Below, piece after piece: positions 19,345 through 29,124 of a stretch of 64,000 bases of DNA; the stretch's first letter is position 1; each line of letters opens with the position of its first letter. A program made the position numbers and the translations under genes. Origin of the DNA: Klebsiella quasipneumoniae subsp. quasipneumoniae (GTDB taxonomy: Bacteria; Pseudomonadota; Gammaproteobacteria; Enterobacterales; Enterobacteriaceae); assembly GCF_020525925.1 (NCBI RefSeq), contig NZ_CP084876.1:1674001-1738000 (forward strand), in the 5' to 3' direction. The notes under the pieces were generated by a model. The model searched no databases. It saw only the letters and a list, made by a program, of their open reading frames with translations, and was not told where the DNA came from.

Positions 19345-21288
19345 TTAAGCAACCGTGGGGAGGGTGAGAATAAAGGTGCAGCCGTCCGGGCCATGCTCGG
19401 CCAGCCACAGTTTGCCATCATGAGCCTGCACGATCTGACGCGCAACATACAGTCCGAGACCGGTGCCGCCCGGCACCGGCGACGTATGTTCCCCGCGGCG
19501 ATAGCGCTCAAAGATCAGTTCCGCCTGTCCGGCGGGGAGCCCAGGACCGTAGTCGCGAATGCGCAGCTCTGTTTGCCCGGCATCGGCGTGAATATCGATG
19601 GTGATTTCGCCCGGGGGCGAATACTTGACCGCGTTATCCAGCAGGTTGGCGATGGCGATGCACAGCAGGCCGGCATCGGCCTGCAGCTGGGGGCTTTCCA
19701 CCGCGCCGTGATGGTGGATGTTCAGGTAGTGATCATGGGAGATGGCCACCACCGAGGCGGCCATGTTGATCACCGCCAGCAGGGCGGTCTGCTGGCGGTC
19801 GACGTGCAGATCGTGGGAGGCGAGGCGGGCGTCGGCGAGGCAGTTATCGGTGAGCTGCACCAGACGGGTGGTGGCGCGGCCGATGCGATCGAAGCGCGCC
19901 TCCTGGCTGGCGGAGGCCGCCGAGAGGCGGAGATTCTCCAGCGCCGCCTGGATCACCGCCAGCGGGGTGCGGAATTCATGCGCCACCATGCCCATAAACT
20001 GCCGCTGGTGGAAGCTGGCCTCGCGCTCGATCTGCAGCTCGCGCGCCAGGCGCTGCTTCTGCTCCAGCTGACGGTTTTCAGCCCGCACCCGCAGGATGGC
20101 AATGATCAGCACCGTAATGATGTGGACGATCAGCGCATACTGCCAGAGGGAATAGATCGCCATATGAAACGGGATAATACCGTGGATCGACAGCTGCACC
20201 AGCACCGCGGCGGCGACATAGAACGGCGGCAGGAGCCCCAGCAGGAGGGTGTTGCGGTCGATAGCTTTTTTGCGCCACAGCCACCAGGAGGTGAACAGCA
20301 GCACCGGAGTGATAATGATAAAGATCACCCCTTCAATCTGCATGGCGAGGCCGTAAAACCCCAGCGGAATGCTGACCTGCAGCAGCAGGTTGAGCGCCAC
20401 GGCGGCGATCAGCAGCCGGTAAAGCCGCGGCATATTTTTCTTCAAATCAAATATCTCGCTGTGCAGCCACAGGGCGGTGGCATAGCTGAACAGGGAGAGG
20501 CTGCTGATCATAAAGTCCTGGAAGGGCAGCGCGGCGCGGCCGAAGAACCACTCCGGGAAGCCGTGCAGGGCGGCCACCAGCGGATAATTGAGCGAGAAGA
20601 AGCAGATGCCCCACAGCAGACGCCGGCGCAGGGCCAGGGCCAGCCACAGCGCCACGCCGCTGGCGACCGCCGCCAGGCCAAAATAGAAGCTCCAGAAGGC
20701 GGTGTCGGCGGTGGCCCGCTGCAGATAGGCCTGCGGAGAAGAGAGGGAGGCCAGCAGGATCAGGGTGCTGGTGCTTTGCAGGCGAAAGACCATCTCATAG
20801 CCGGCGGCGGTGGGCGGCGGAGGGAGGATCAGCACGCTTTCCCGATAGTGGAGATCGCTCTCCCGGGCGATGTCACGGTCGCCAAAGGTCCGCGCGGTCC
20901 ACGGCGCGTCGCTGCCCAGTGGCCGGTAATAGAGAGTCAGGTGGTCGACGAAAGAGGGACCAATCTGCAGCCAGCGCGACTCGCCGGCAAACCATTCCCC
21001 CGGCAGCTCGCTGCGCAGCCACAGGGTTTTGCGTGAATAGCCGAAGGAGGGGATTTGCCGGGTGGTGGCGAGCTGGTCCACGGGCAGGTCGGCAAAGCGA
21101 TCGATGGTCATCTGGCCGCTGTCGTCCGCGTACCATTCGACGGGGATATCCGTTCCCAGTTGTCGGGGCGCCGACTGCGCCTGCGGGGCGATCAGCAGCA
21201 AGAGCAATCCGCAGCTGACCAGACAGCCAGCCAGGAACCGCGGCCGGCAACGCCGGACCGCTGCGAAGATCGCAGACACCCTTTTCAA
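19345..21288 (-). CDS. 7TMR-DISM sensor histidine kinase
   Basis: 647 residues. A signal peptide (about 1-39, ending APQAQSA) precedes a periplasmic beta domain of 7TMR-DISMED2 type (to about 180, with FGYSRKTLWLRSEL). Seven helices follow (about 195-395), then a short coiled coil and HisKA with FMGMVAHEFRTPLAVIQ. The HATPase domain has N-box NLLDNAVKYSPPG, then DYGPGLP and GGTGLGLYVARQIV. It should sense a periplasmic carbohydrate or other small ligand at the inner membrane and phosphorylate the regulator encoded next. The DISM class often binds sugars; the ligand here is unknown. The pair is absent from E. coli K-12 at this position. Confidence 0.93.
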   Translation of the reverse strand: MKRVSAIFAAVRRCRPRFLAGCLVSCGLLLLLIAPQAQSAPRQLGTDIPVEWYADDSGQMTIDRFADLPVDQLATTRQIPSFGYSRKTLWLRSELPGEWFAGESRWLQIGPSFVDHLTLYYRPLGSDAPWTARTFGDRDIARESDLHYRESVLILPPPPTAAGYEMVFRLQSTSTLILLASLSSPQAYLQRATADTAFWSFYFGLAAVASGVALWLALALRRRLLWGICFFSLNYPLVAALHGFPEWFFGRAALPFQDFMISSLSLFSYATALWLHSEIFDLKKNMPRLYRLLIAAVALNLLLQVSIPLGFYGLAMQIEGVIFIIITPVLLFTSWWLWRKKAIDRNTLLLGLLPPFYVAAAVLVQLSIHGIIPFHMAIYSLWQYALIVHIITVLIIAILRVRAENRQLEQKQRLARELQIEREASFHQRQFMGMVAHEFRTPLAVIQAALENLRLSAASASQEARFDRIGRATTRLVQLTDNCLADARLASHDLHVDRQQTALLAVINMAASVVAISHDHYLNIHHHGAVESPQLQADAGLLCIAIANLLDNAVKYSPPGEITIDIHADAGQTELRIRDYGPGLPAGQAELIFERYRRGEHTSPVPGGTGLGLYVARQIVQAHDGKLWLAEHGPDGCTFILTLPTVA

Positions 21289-21375
21289 TCACGCCCCCTT
21301 GCGGCATGCAAAGATTACTGACCGCAGACGACTGGCTACGGTATGGATAATACGCCCCCGGAAGCGGAGGAAAGT

Positions 21376-21389
21376 GGACAGGCCTGTCC
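21376..21389. promoter_or_regulatory. Perfect 14-bp palindrome upstream of the histidine kinase
   Basis: GGACAGGCCTGTCC is fully self-complementary and sits 88 bp before the kinase start in the 202-bp gap to yegD. A partial repeat (GAACAGGCC) follows at 21393. It may be an operator; the binding protein is unknown. Confidence 0.3.
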
Positions 21390-21490
21390 GGATGAACAGG
21401 CCATTTTGCGTGGGAGACCAGGAATATTCCAGCGTAATCTGCAGCGCCGCGATCAGGACAGACCTGCTGCGCGGCAGCGCCGGGCAAGGG

Positions 21491-22843
21491 CTAGCGGAAA
21501 ACCACCTGCGCCCAGCGGGCCAGCCCGGCGGTTACTGAGCCAAAATCATCGCCACCGGCCAGCGGAATACCCGGGAGCTTGGCCGCCAGCGCCTTTTTGA
21601 TCAGCGGTGAGCGGGCGCTACCGCCGGTCAGATAGATCACGTCCGGGGTGGTCTGGCTGCTGTCGAGGGCAAGCTGCACCTGTTCCATAATGCGGCTCAG
21701 CGGCTGATCCAGCGCCGCTTCCAGCCCCTGCCGGGCGATGGCGGTGGCCAGCTCGTCCTGAATAAACGGCAGCGCGGTCTCGACGCTGTCCGCGCTGGAG
21801 AGGGCGATTTTGCTCTCTTCGGCGCTGCGCACCAGGCGATAGCTCAGGCGCTGACGCCAGACCTTCAGCAGCAGGGCCACTTTATCGGCATCCCGGGCGC
21901 TGCGCAGCAGGTCATTCAGCAGCCGGCCGTTGGCGGTGCTGTAGAAGTCGCTCTGCGCCGGGACGTCGTTGATCGCCACCGCGTTCCACCACGGGAGGAT
22001 CGGCAGCGCGGTGCCTTTCTCCGTTTCGCCGCCCATGCCGAGCAGGGGCATCAGGCATTTGAAGGCCAGGGCAATATCGAGGTCGTTACCGCCGATGCGG
22101 CAGCCGCTGTGGCCGAGCAGGCTCTGCTGGCGGTCGGCGCGCTCCCGCCACTGCGGGCCCATCAGCAGCAGGGAGCAGTCGGTGGTCCCGCCGCCGATAT
22201 CGACGACCAGCACCCGCTTCTCTTCACTGAGGGTGGCTTCGAAATCCAGCCCGGCGGCCACCGGTTCAAACTGGAAGACCACATCGCGGAAACCGGCGCG
22301 AAGGGCGGCCCGCTCAAGGATCCCCTGCGCCTGGGCGTTGGCTTCGTCGCCGCCGAGGCCCTGGAAGTTGATCGGCCGGCCTATCACCGCCTGGTCGATC
22401 TGCTCGGGCAGCTGGCTTTCCGCCTGCAGCTTGATGTGCAACATCATGGCGCAGACCAGGTCTTCAAACAGGGCCACCTGCTGCGGCTTGAGGCCGCTGG
22501 CGCCGAGGAAGGACTTTGGCGATTTGACGAAGTAGACCTCTTCTGGATCTTCAACATACTGATGCAGGGAGGCGAGGCCGAACTGCACGCTGTTGCGCAG
22601 CACCTCAATGTCTTCGTCGCGGTTGGCGGCGATGGCCCGGCGCAGCAGCGCCTGGTTTTCGTCGCTGTGGGTCGGCACCTCGTGATGGCGATAGAGCCAC
22701 TCGCTGACCGCTTCGCGCGTCGGCGCGCAGAGCATGGAGGGCAGCAGCGCGCTGCCGTTTTCCAGCGTCAACAGCTGGGGCTTGTTTTCCCGCATCACGG
22801 CCACCGAACAGTTGGCGGTGCCGTAGTCAAAACCAATAAACAT
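21491..22843 (-). CDS. yegD: Hsp70-family chaperone-like protein YegD
   Basis: 450 residues from MFIGFDYGTANCSVAVM, the same start and length as E. coli YegD; the frame continues further upstream without support. It has the actin-like ATPase motifs: phosphate 1 FDYGTANCSV, phosphate 2 VLVVDIGGGTTDCSLLL near residue 200, and adenosine motif VIYLTGGSARSPLIKKAL. The DnaK substrate-binding C-terminal domain is absent, so it is a nucleotide-binding-domain-only relative. Its cellular role is not established. It is divergent from alkA. Confidence 0.95.
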   Translation of the reverse strand: MFIGFDYGTANCSVAVMRENKPQLLTLENGSALLPSMLCAPTREAVSEWLYRHHEVPTHSDENQALLRRAIAANRDEDIEVLRNSVQFGLASLHQYVEDPEEVYFVKSPKSFLGASGLKPQQVALFEDLVCAMMLHIKLQAESQLPEQIDQAVIGRPINFQGLGGDEANAQAQGILERAALRAGFRDVVFQFEPVAAGLDFEATLSEEKRVLVVDIGGGTTDCSLLLMGPQWRERADRQQSLLGHSGCRIGGNDLDIALAFKCLMPLLGMGGETEKGTALPILPWWNAVAINDVPAQSDFYSTANGRLLNDLLRSARDADKVALLLKVWRQRLSYRLVRSAEESKIALSSADSVETALPFIQDELATAIARQGLEAALDQPLSRIMEQVQLALDSSQTTPDVIYLTGGSARSPLIKKALAAKLPGIPLAGGDDFGSVTAGLARWAQVVFR

Positions 22844-22980
22844 CGTCTGCAAAATCCCCATGCCGGTGAAGAAGGGGGGCGACTTTAGCGGATCGCCGTC
22901 ATGCCGACAACCGGAATTTAAAAGCAAGGCGCTGACGGTGAAGGGCGACTATCATTGAAACGCTATATAAAGGAGAGCTT

Positions 22981-23829
22981 ATGGTGCTGTTACCCTGGAC
23001 CCCGCCCTACGACTGGGGGTGGATGGTTGGTTTTCTGCAGGCGCGCGCAGTCGCCGGCGTCGAGCGTTTTCATGACGGAGGCTACAGCCGCAGCTTTCGC
23101 GTAGCAGGCCACGGCGGGCTGATTCATCTGGCGCCGGACGAGGAGGCGCAGGGCCTGCGGGTGACGCTCTCCACGGGGCTGCAGCCGGTGGCGGAGATCT
23201 GCTATGCGCGAATTGGCCAGCTGTTTGATCTGGCCTGCGACCCGCAGCAGGTCGCTCGCACGCTGGGCGATCTGGCGCAGGCGCGGCCGGGGCTGCGCCT
23301 GCCCGGGGCGCTGGACGCTTTCGAACAGGCGGTGCGTGCGGTGCTCGGCCAGCTGGTGAGCGTGGCGATGGCCGCCCGGCTCACCGCCAAAGTGGCGGCC
23401 GGCTGGGGCGAACCGCTGGCGGATGCCCCCGGCTATGTTTTATTCCCCACGCCGGAGGCGCTTTCCCGGGCCGATCCGCAGGCGCTGAAGGCGCTGGGGA
23501 TGCCGCTTCGCCGCGCGGAGGCGCTGATCCACCTCGCCCGGGCGGCGCTCAGCGGCGAGCTGCCCCTGACCGCGCCGGCGGATATCGACGCCGGGCTGCG
23601 TCAATTGCAGACTTTGCCCGGGATTGGCCGCTGGACGGCCAGTTATTTTGCCCTGCGCGGCTGGCAGGCGAAGGATATCTTTTTGCCGGACGACTACCTG
23701 ATTAAACAGCGCTTTCCGGGAATGACCCCGGCCGCCATCGCCCGCTATGCTCGCCGCTGGCAGCCGATGCGATCTTATGCGCTGTTGCATATCTGGTATA
23801 CCGATGACTGGGCGCCGGCGGCGGAATAG
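22981..23829 (+). CDS. alkA: DNA-3-methyladenine glycosylase II AlkA
   Basis: 282 residues, as in E. coli. The N-terminal AlkA domain starts PYDWGWMVGFLQARAVAG. The helix-hairpin-helix/GPD region is LQTLPGIGRWTASYFALRG, followed by FLPDDYLIKQRFPG with the catalytic Asp near residue 238. It removes 3-methyladenine and other alkylated bases from DNA. AAAGGAGAG directly before the ATG is a strong ribosome-binding site. In E. coli it belongs to the Ada adaptive response; I did not identify a clear Ada box here. The GC content is high and the gene is intact. Confidence 0.96.
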   Translation: MVLLPWTPPYDWGWMVGFLQARAVAGVERFHDGGYSRSFRVAGHGGLIHLAPDEEAQGLRVTLSTGLQPVAEICYARIGQLFDLACDPQQVARTLGDLAQARPGLRLPGALDAFEQAVRAVLGQLVSVAMAARLTAKVAAGWGEPLADAPGYVLFPTPEALSRADPQALKALGMPLRRAEALIHLARAALSGELPLTAPADIDAGLRQLQTLPGIGRWTASYFALRGWQAKDIFLPDDYLIKQRFPGMTPAAIARYARRWQPMRSYALLHIWYTDDWAPAAE

Positions 23830-23943
23830 CCGTCCGGGGCGCATACCACTGGTATCGGGGCGCTGAAATCCCTATAATTGCCGCGTTTGGCGGTCCGCCG
23901 CCACCCTCCATCTCTATCCAGGTTAATCAGGTCGCAAAAATTT

Positions 23944-24585
23944 ATGACTGATATGTCCCATCAGTGCGTCATTGTAGGCATCGCCGGCGCATCGGCTTCT
24001 GGCAAAAGTCTTATTGCCAGTACTCTCTATCGCGAATTGCGTGAACAAGTTGGCGACGAACATATTGGCGTCATTCCGGAAGACAGCTATTACAAAGATC
24101 AAAGTCATCTGTCGATGGAAGAGCGCGTCAAAACTAACTATGACCACCCGAGCTCAATGGACCACAGTCTGTTGTTCCAGCACCTGCAGATGCTGAAAAG
24201 CGGCCAGCCGATTGAACTGCCGGTCTACAGCTACGTCGAGCATACCCGCACGCCGAACACCATTCACGTCGAGCCGAAGAAGGTGATTATTCTTGAAGGG
24301 ATCCTGCTGCTGACCGATGCGCGCCTGCGTAACGAGCTCAACTTCTCTATTTTCGTCGACACCCCGCTCGATATTTGCCTGATGCGCCGCATTAAGCGCG
24401 ACGTTAACGAGCGCGGCCGCTCCATGGACTCGGTGATGGCCCAGTATCAGAAGACCGTGCGTCCGATGTTCCTGCAGTTTATTGAGCCGTCGAAGCAGTA
24501 TGCCGACATCATCGTGCCGCGCGGCGGCAAAAACCGCATCGCGATTGATATTCTGAAGGCCAAAATCAGTCAGTTCTTTGAATAA
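23944..24585 (+). CDS. udk: Uridine kinase
   Basis: 213 residues from [16 protein letters not shown], the E. coli start; the upstream extension of the frame is not supported. The P-loop [11 protein letters not shown] lies at about residues 14-24. Further motifs are [21 protein letters not shown] and the lid/base region [22 protein letters not shown]. It phosphorylates uridine and cytidine in the pyrimidine salvage pathway in the cytosol, using GTP or ATP. dcd follows on the same strand after 90 bp, the order conserved in E. coli. Confidence 0.97.
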   Translation: MTDMSHQCVIVGIAGASASGKSLIASTLYRELREQVGDEHIGVIPEDSYYKDQSHLSMEERVKTNYDHPSSMDHSLLFQHLQMLKSGQPIELPVYSYVEHTRTPNTIHVEPKKVIILEGILLLTDARLRNELNFSIFVDTPLDICLMRRIKRDVNERGRSMDSVMAQYQKTVRPMFLQFIEPSKQYADIIVPRGGKNRIAIDILKAKISQFFE

Positions 24586-24675
24586 CCTGGCCGAATTGTG
24601 TAACGTGCAAAGAGTAGCCCTGTTGCCCTCTCCGCCGCGAAGCGTGCGGGAAACAGCCTTATAAGGAGAAAGCCC

Positions 24676-25257
24676 ATGCGTCTGTGTGACCGAGATATCG
24701 AAGCCTGGTTGGATGAAGGGCGACTGGCCATCAATCCGCGCCCGCCCGTTGAGCGTATTAATGGCGCGACGGTTGATGTACGGCTGGGTAATAAATTCCG
24801 CACCTTCCGCGGCCACACGGCGCCGTTTATCGATTTAAGCGGCCCGAAGGCCGAGGTGAGCGCCGCGCTGGACCGCGTGATGAGCGAAGAGATCGTTCTG
24901 CCGGAAGGGGAGGCCTTTTTCCTGCATCCGGGCGAACTGGCGCTGGCGGTGACCTATGAGTCGGTCACCCTGCCTGCCGACCTGGTGGGCTGGCTTGACG
25001 GGCGCTCCTCGCTGGCGCGCCTGGGGCTGATGGTGCATGTGACCGCGCACCGCATCGACCCGGGCTGGTCCGGCTGCATCGTGCTGGAATTCTACAACTC
25101 CGGCAAGCTGCCGCTGGCGCTGCGGCCGGGGATGCCCATCGGCGCGCTGAGCTTTGAACCATTATCGGGCCCGGCGGCCCGACCGTATAACCGCCGTGAA
25201 GACGCCAAATATCGCGACCAGCAGGGCGCGGTGGCGAGCCGAATCGACAAGGATTGA
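24676..25257 (+). CDS. dcd: dCTP deaminase
   Basis: 193 residues, as in E. coli. The trimeric dUTPase-like fold shows [17 protein letters not shown] near residue 30. The active-site region is [20 protein letters not shown], with the nucleotide-binding tail [22 protein letters not shown]. It converts dCTP to dUTP, the main source of dTMP precursors in enterobacteria. AAGGAGA stands 7 bases before the ATG. It sits between udk and asmA, as in E. coli. Confidence 0.97.
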
Positions 25258-25287
25258 TAACGTCAACGGGGTGTTGCTGAGGGTGCC

Positions 25288-27135
25288 ATGAGACGAATAC
25301 TGACAACGCTGATGATCCTGCTGGCGGTCATTGTCGCCGGGCTTACCTCGTTGGTATTGCTGGTCAATCCCAACGATTTTCGCGCCTATATGGTGCATGA
25401 GGTGGCAGAGCGCAGCGGTTATCAGCTTGAACTCGATGGCCCGCTGCGCTGGCACGTCTGGCCGCAGCTCAGCATTCTCAGCGGGCGCATGACGCTGACC
25501 GCCAGAGGCGCTGAAGAGCCGGTGATCCGCGCCGACAACATGCGCCTCGACGTGGCGCTGCTGCCGCTGCTTTCGCACCAGCTGCAGGTGAAGCAGGTGA
25601 TGCTCAAGGGGGCGGTGATCCAGCTGACCCCGAAAACCGAGGCGGTTCGCGACAGCGCGGCGCCGGTGGTGCCGCATGACAACACCCTGCCGCTGGCCCC
25701 GGAGGACCGCGGATGGTCCTACGACGTGCGACAGCTGCAGGTGGCCGACAGCGTGCTCTTCTTCCAGCATGAAAACGGCGAGCAGGTGACCGTGCGCGAT
25801 ATCCGCCTGCAGATGGAGCAGGATGAGAACCACCGGGCCACCGTCGATTTCTCCGGCCGCGTCAACCGCGACCAGCGCGACCTGGCGCTGAACTTCTCCG
25901 CCATCGTGCAGGGCGGCGACTATCCGCATTCGTTAAAAGCCGACTTTAGCCAGCTCAGCTGGCAGCTGCGCGGCGCTGAGCTGCCCCCCGACGGCATCAA
26001 TGGTCAGGGGAGCCTGCAGGCCAGCTGGCAGGAAGATAGCAAAACCCTGCGCTTTGATAATCTGAACCTGATGGCCAGCGGCAGCACCCTCACCGGCAAC
26101 GGCAGCGTGGTGCTGGGAGAGCGCCCGGACTGGTCATTGGATCTGCACGCCACCACCTTGAATCTCGACAGTCTGCTGGCGTCCTCTTCGCCGGCGACCG
26201 ACAGCAGCGCCAGCCAGCAGGGCCAGAGCCAGACGCGCCCGCTGCGTCCGGTGATCGCCGACAGCGATGAGCGCGAAGATTACCAGAGCCTGCGCGGCTT
26301 TACCGGCCGGATGGCCCTGAGCGCCGACCAGCTGCAGTGGCGCGGCCTGAACTTCACCCAGGTGCAGAGCGAGATCAGCAATAAGCAGGGGCTGCTGACG
26401 GTCAGCAAAATGCAGGGCAGCCTCGACGGCGGCCAGCTTTCCCTCCCCGGCACCCTTGATGCCCGCGGCGACACGCCGCAGGCGACGTTCCAGCCGGCGC
26501 TGCAGAACGTGGAGATCGGTTCGCTGATCAAAGCCTTCAACTATTCCTTAAGCCTGACCGGCAAGCTGTCGCTGACCGGCAAGTTTTCCGGAGCGCGCAT
26601 TGACGCGGATGATTTCCGCCGTCGCTGGCAGGGCCAGGCGCAGATCCAGATGACGGATACCCGTACCGAAGGACTTAACTTCCAGCAGCTGGTGCAGCAG
26701 GCCGTGGAGCGCAGCACCAACGTCCGGTCGCAGGAAAACTATGACAACGCCACCCGACTGGATGCCGTGAGCAGCCAGCTGACGCTGGATAACGGGCTGG
26801 TGACGCTGAACCGCGTGCAGGGGCAGTCCGACGTGATGGCGATGACCGGCGAAGGACAGCTCGATCTGCAGAAAGAAAACTGCGATATGCGCTTTAACGT
26901 GCGCGTGCTCGGCGGCTGGAAAGGTGAGGGCAAGCTTATCGACCGCCTGAAGCAGACCGCCATCCCGCTGCGCATCTATGGCGACTGGCAGTCGCTGAGC
27001 TACAGCCTGCAGGTGGACCAGATCCTGCGTAAACAGCTGCAGGATGAAGCGAAGCAGCGCCTCAACGACTGGGTCGAACGTAATAAAGGCAGCAAAGAGA
27101 GCAAAGACGCTAAAAAGCTGCTCGATAAGCTGTAA
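25288..27135 (+). CDS. asmA: AsmA, outer-membrane assembly/phospholipid transport-related protein
   Basis: 615 residues against 617 in E. coli. One N-terminal membrane anchor (LTTLMILLAVIVAGLTSLVLLV) is followed by a long periplasmic beta-rich region. The N-terminal AsmA repeat has NPNDFRAYMVHEVAERSGYQLELDG; the C-terminal AsmA domain includes KLSLTGKFSGARIDADDF. A Ser/Gln-rich linker (SSSPATDSSASQQGQSQ) lies in the middle. The protein is anchored in the inner membrane and affects outer-membrane lipid and porin assembly; the family is now seen as lipid-bridge proteins. It follows dcd by 30 bp, so cotranscription is likely. Confidence 0.96.
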   Translation: MRRILTTLMILLAVIVAGLTSLVLLVNPNDFRAYMVHEVAERSGYQLELDGPLRWHVWPQLSILSGRMTLTARGAEEPVIRADNMRLDVALLPLLSHQLQVKQVMLKGAVIQLTPKTEAVRDSAAPVVPHDNTLPLAPEDRGWSYDVRQLQVADSVLFFQHENGEQVTVRDIRLQMEQDENHRATVDFSGRVNRDQRDLALNFSAIVQGGDYPHSLKADFSQLSWQLRGAELPPDGINGQGSLQASWQEDSKTLRFDNLNLMASGSTLTGNGSVVLGERPDWSLDLHATTLNLDSLLASSSPATDSSASQQGQSQTRPLRPVIADSDEREDYQSLRGFTGRMALSADQLQWRGLNFTQVQSEISNKQGLLTVSKMQGSLDGGQLSLPGTLDARGDTPQATFQPALQNVEIGSLIKAFNYSLSLTGKLSLTGKFSGARIDADDFRRRWQGQAQIQMTDTRTEGLNFQQLVQQAVERSTNVRSQENYDNATRLDAVSSQLTLDNGLVTLNRVQGQSDVMAMTGEGQLDLQKENCDMRFNVRVLGGWKGEGKLIDRLKQTAIPLRIYGDWQSLSYSLQVDQILRKQLQDEAKQRLNDWVERNKGSKESKDAKKLLDKL

Positions 27136-27148
27136 TCGTCCAGACCAG

Positions 27149-27169
27149 CAGCCCGGGACTTCCGGGCTG
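27149..27169 (+). terminator. Hairpin downstream of asmA
   Basis: Arms CAGCCCGG and CCGGGCTG flank a 5-base loop, 14 bp after the asmA stop. No U-run follows, so it may serve for 3'-end protection rather than strong intrinsic termination. Confidence 0.4.
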
Positions 27170-27485
27170 TGAGCATGTCGTCAAAGTGTGAAGTCACGTT
27201 GATGCCGGGCGGCGGCTACGCCTGACCCCCCCTGGGTTGTGCGGCGGGGGTAATCCCCCGGTTTGCGTCGCCATCCCGTAGGCCTGATAAGCGAAGCGCC
27301 ATCAGGCAGTGTGGCGGCTGTAGAGCATCAATTCCCTGTGATGTGAGCATGTCGTCAAAGTATGATGTCACGTGGATGCCGGGCGGCGGCTACGCCTGAC
27401 CCCGCCTAGGTTGTGCGGCAGGGGTAATTCCCCTGTTTGCGTCGCTATCCTGTAGGCCTGATAAGCGAAGCGCCATCAGGCATGG
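27168..27485. repeat. Tandem BIME: two copies of a REP-pair unit, period 174 bp
   Basis: About 143 bp are repeated at 27168-27311 and 27342-27485, starting TGTGAGCATGTCGTCAAAG. Each copy holds two divergent REP palindromes (GATGCCGGGCGGCGGCTACG and GTAGGCCTGATAAGCGAAGC) with about ten base differences between copies. The array lies in the 405-bp gap between the convergent genes asmA and yegH; no gene is seen there. Confidence 0.85.
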
Positions 27486-27505
27486 GTTTGATTAGCCTTC
27501 TCACC

Positions 27506-27530
27506 GCCCGGGATACCCCGGGCCGTTTTA
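27506..27530. terminator. Terminator between asmA and yegH
   Basis: GCCCGGG (27506-27512) and CCCGGGC (27517-27523) form a stem with a 4-base loop, followed on the plus strand by CGTTTTA. It would stop transcripts leaving asmA and the BIME before yegH. Confidence 0.5.
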
Positions 27531-27540
27531 TGCCTGACGA

Positions 27541-29124
27541 TTACACCTCATAATCCAGCTCATCCTGCTTTGCCGGCGGAACGATCTGCACCTTCTGCAC
27601 CCGATGGCTGTCGACCTGCAGCGTGCGCAGGGTATAACCGTCAATCTTAATGGTTTCTCCCACCTGCGGCACATGCTGCAGATACTCCATCAGCAGACCG
27701 GCAACAGTGTGGTACTCACGTTTATCATCCAGCGGTAGCGGAACATACTGCACCAGGTCCTCCAGCGGCATATGGCCGTTGACCGTCCACGAACCGTCCG
27801 GATGGTGCTGAATATCGTGCCGGGCGTCGATCTCCTCCACCTCGTTGGGCAGATTGCCGGCAATGGTCTCCATCACGTCGCTGAGGGTCACAATCCCCTC
27901 GACGGAGCCAAACTCATCCACCACAAAGGCAAAATGGGTGCGGGCCTGACGAAACTGCTCAAGGGCGGAGAGGAGCGGTAACCCCTCCGGAAAGACCAGC
28001 GGCTGGCGCACCAGCGCCTGCAGATCCAGCGGCTCCTGGCGCAGGGACTGCTGGAGCAGGTCGATAACATGCACCACCCCCAGCAGGTCTTCATTATCCT
28101 TTCCGCCGGTGACCACCAGGCGGGTGTGCTGATTTTTTTCCACCAGGCTGCGGATCTCTTCCTCCGGTGCGCTAAGGTCGATGCGCTCGATATCATGGCG
28201 GGAGGTCATAATACTGCTGACGCTGCGCTGATTCAGGTTCAGCACCCGCTCAATCATCAGCCGTTCCTGCGGATTAAACAGCGGATGATGATCCTGATCG
28301 GCGACCAGCGACGCCGTGTCAGCATCCAGTTCAGCTTTTTCTTTCTGCCCGCTCAAAAGATTCATTACCGCCTCGGTAGTGCGCTGACGCAGCGTCATAT
28401 TGGCGGAGAGAAAGCGACGGCGGTTAAACAGCGCCAGCTGGTTAAGGGCTTCAATCATCACCGAGAAGCCAATTGCCGCATATAAATAGCCTTTCGGAAT
28501 AATAAAGCTGAAGCCTTCAGCAATCAGGCTGAAGCCGATCATTAGCAGGAAGCTCAGACAGAGGATCACGATGGTCGGGTGGCTGTTAACGAAGCGCGTC
28601 AGCGCCTTGCTGGCCATCAGCATCAGGCTGATAGCGATGATCACGGCGGCCATCATCACCGCCAGGTGATCGACCATGCCGACCGCGGTGATCACCGAGT
28701 CGAGCGAGAAGATGGCGTCAAGCACCACGATCTGCGCCACCACGGCCCAGAATTTGGCCCCTCTGCGCTGGGTGGGGTTATCGCTGTCTTTTCCCTCCAG
28801 CCGCTCATTAAGCTCAACGGTTGCTTTAAACAGCAGGAACAAGCCGCCGAACAGCATAATTAAATCGCGGGCGCTGAAGCTGAAGTCGTGAAAAACAATC
28901 AGCGGTTTGGTCAGGGTGACGAGCCAGGAGATAGAGGCCAGCAGCAGGAGACGCATCACCATCGCCAGCATCAGGCCAGTGATCCGCGCGCGGTCGCGCT
29001 GGGAGGGCGGGAGCTTCTCAGCGAGGATAGCGATAAAGACCAGGTTATCGATACCTAACACCAGTTCGATAACGACCAGCGTGACGAGACCTGCCCAGAT
29101 TGACGGATCGGCAATCCATTCCAT
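27541..29124 (-). CDS. yegH: YegH, TerC-like membrane protein with CBS and CorC-type domains
   Basis: 527 residues from [12 protein letters not shown], the E. coli length and start; an upstream extension of 23 codons is unsupported. About 230 N-terminal residues form TerC-like helices with the acidic membrane motifs [14 protein letters not shown] and [15 protein letters not shown] tandem CBS pair follows ([13 protein letters not shown], then [18 protein letters not shown]). The C-terminal CorC/HlyC domain ends the protein ([16 protein letters not shown]). The TerC acidic helices suggest metal ion export, possibly manganese; not shown for YegH. Monocistronic and convergent with asmA. Confidence 0.95.
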   Translation of the reverse strand: MEWIADPSIWAGLVTLVVIELVLGIDNLVFIAILAEKLPPSQRDRARITGLMLAMVMRLLLLASISWLVTLTKPLIVFHDFSFSARDLIMLFGGLFLLFKATVELNERLEGKDSDNPTQRRGAKFWAVVAQIVVLDAIFSLDSVITAVGMVDHLAVMMAAVIIAISLMLMASKALTRFVNSHPTIVILCLSFLLMIGFSLIAEGFSFIIPKGYLYAAIGFSVMIEALNQLALFNRRRFLSANMTLRQRTTEAVMNLLSGQKEKAELDADTASLVADQDHHPLFNPQERLMIERVLNLNQRSVSSIMTSRHDIERIDLSAPEEEIRSLVEKNQHTRLVVTGGKDNEDLLGVVHVIDLLQQSLRQEPLDLQALVRQPLVFPEGLPLLSALEQFRQARTHFAFVVDEFGSVEGIVTLSDVMETIAGNLPNEVEEIDARHDIQHHPDGSWTVNGHMPLEDLVQYVPLPLDDKREYHTVAGLLMEYLQHVPQVGETIKIDGYTLRTLQVDSHRVQKVQIVPPAKQDELDYEV

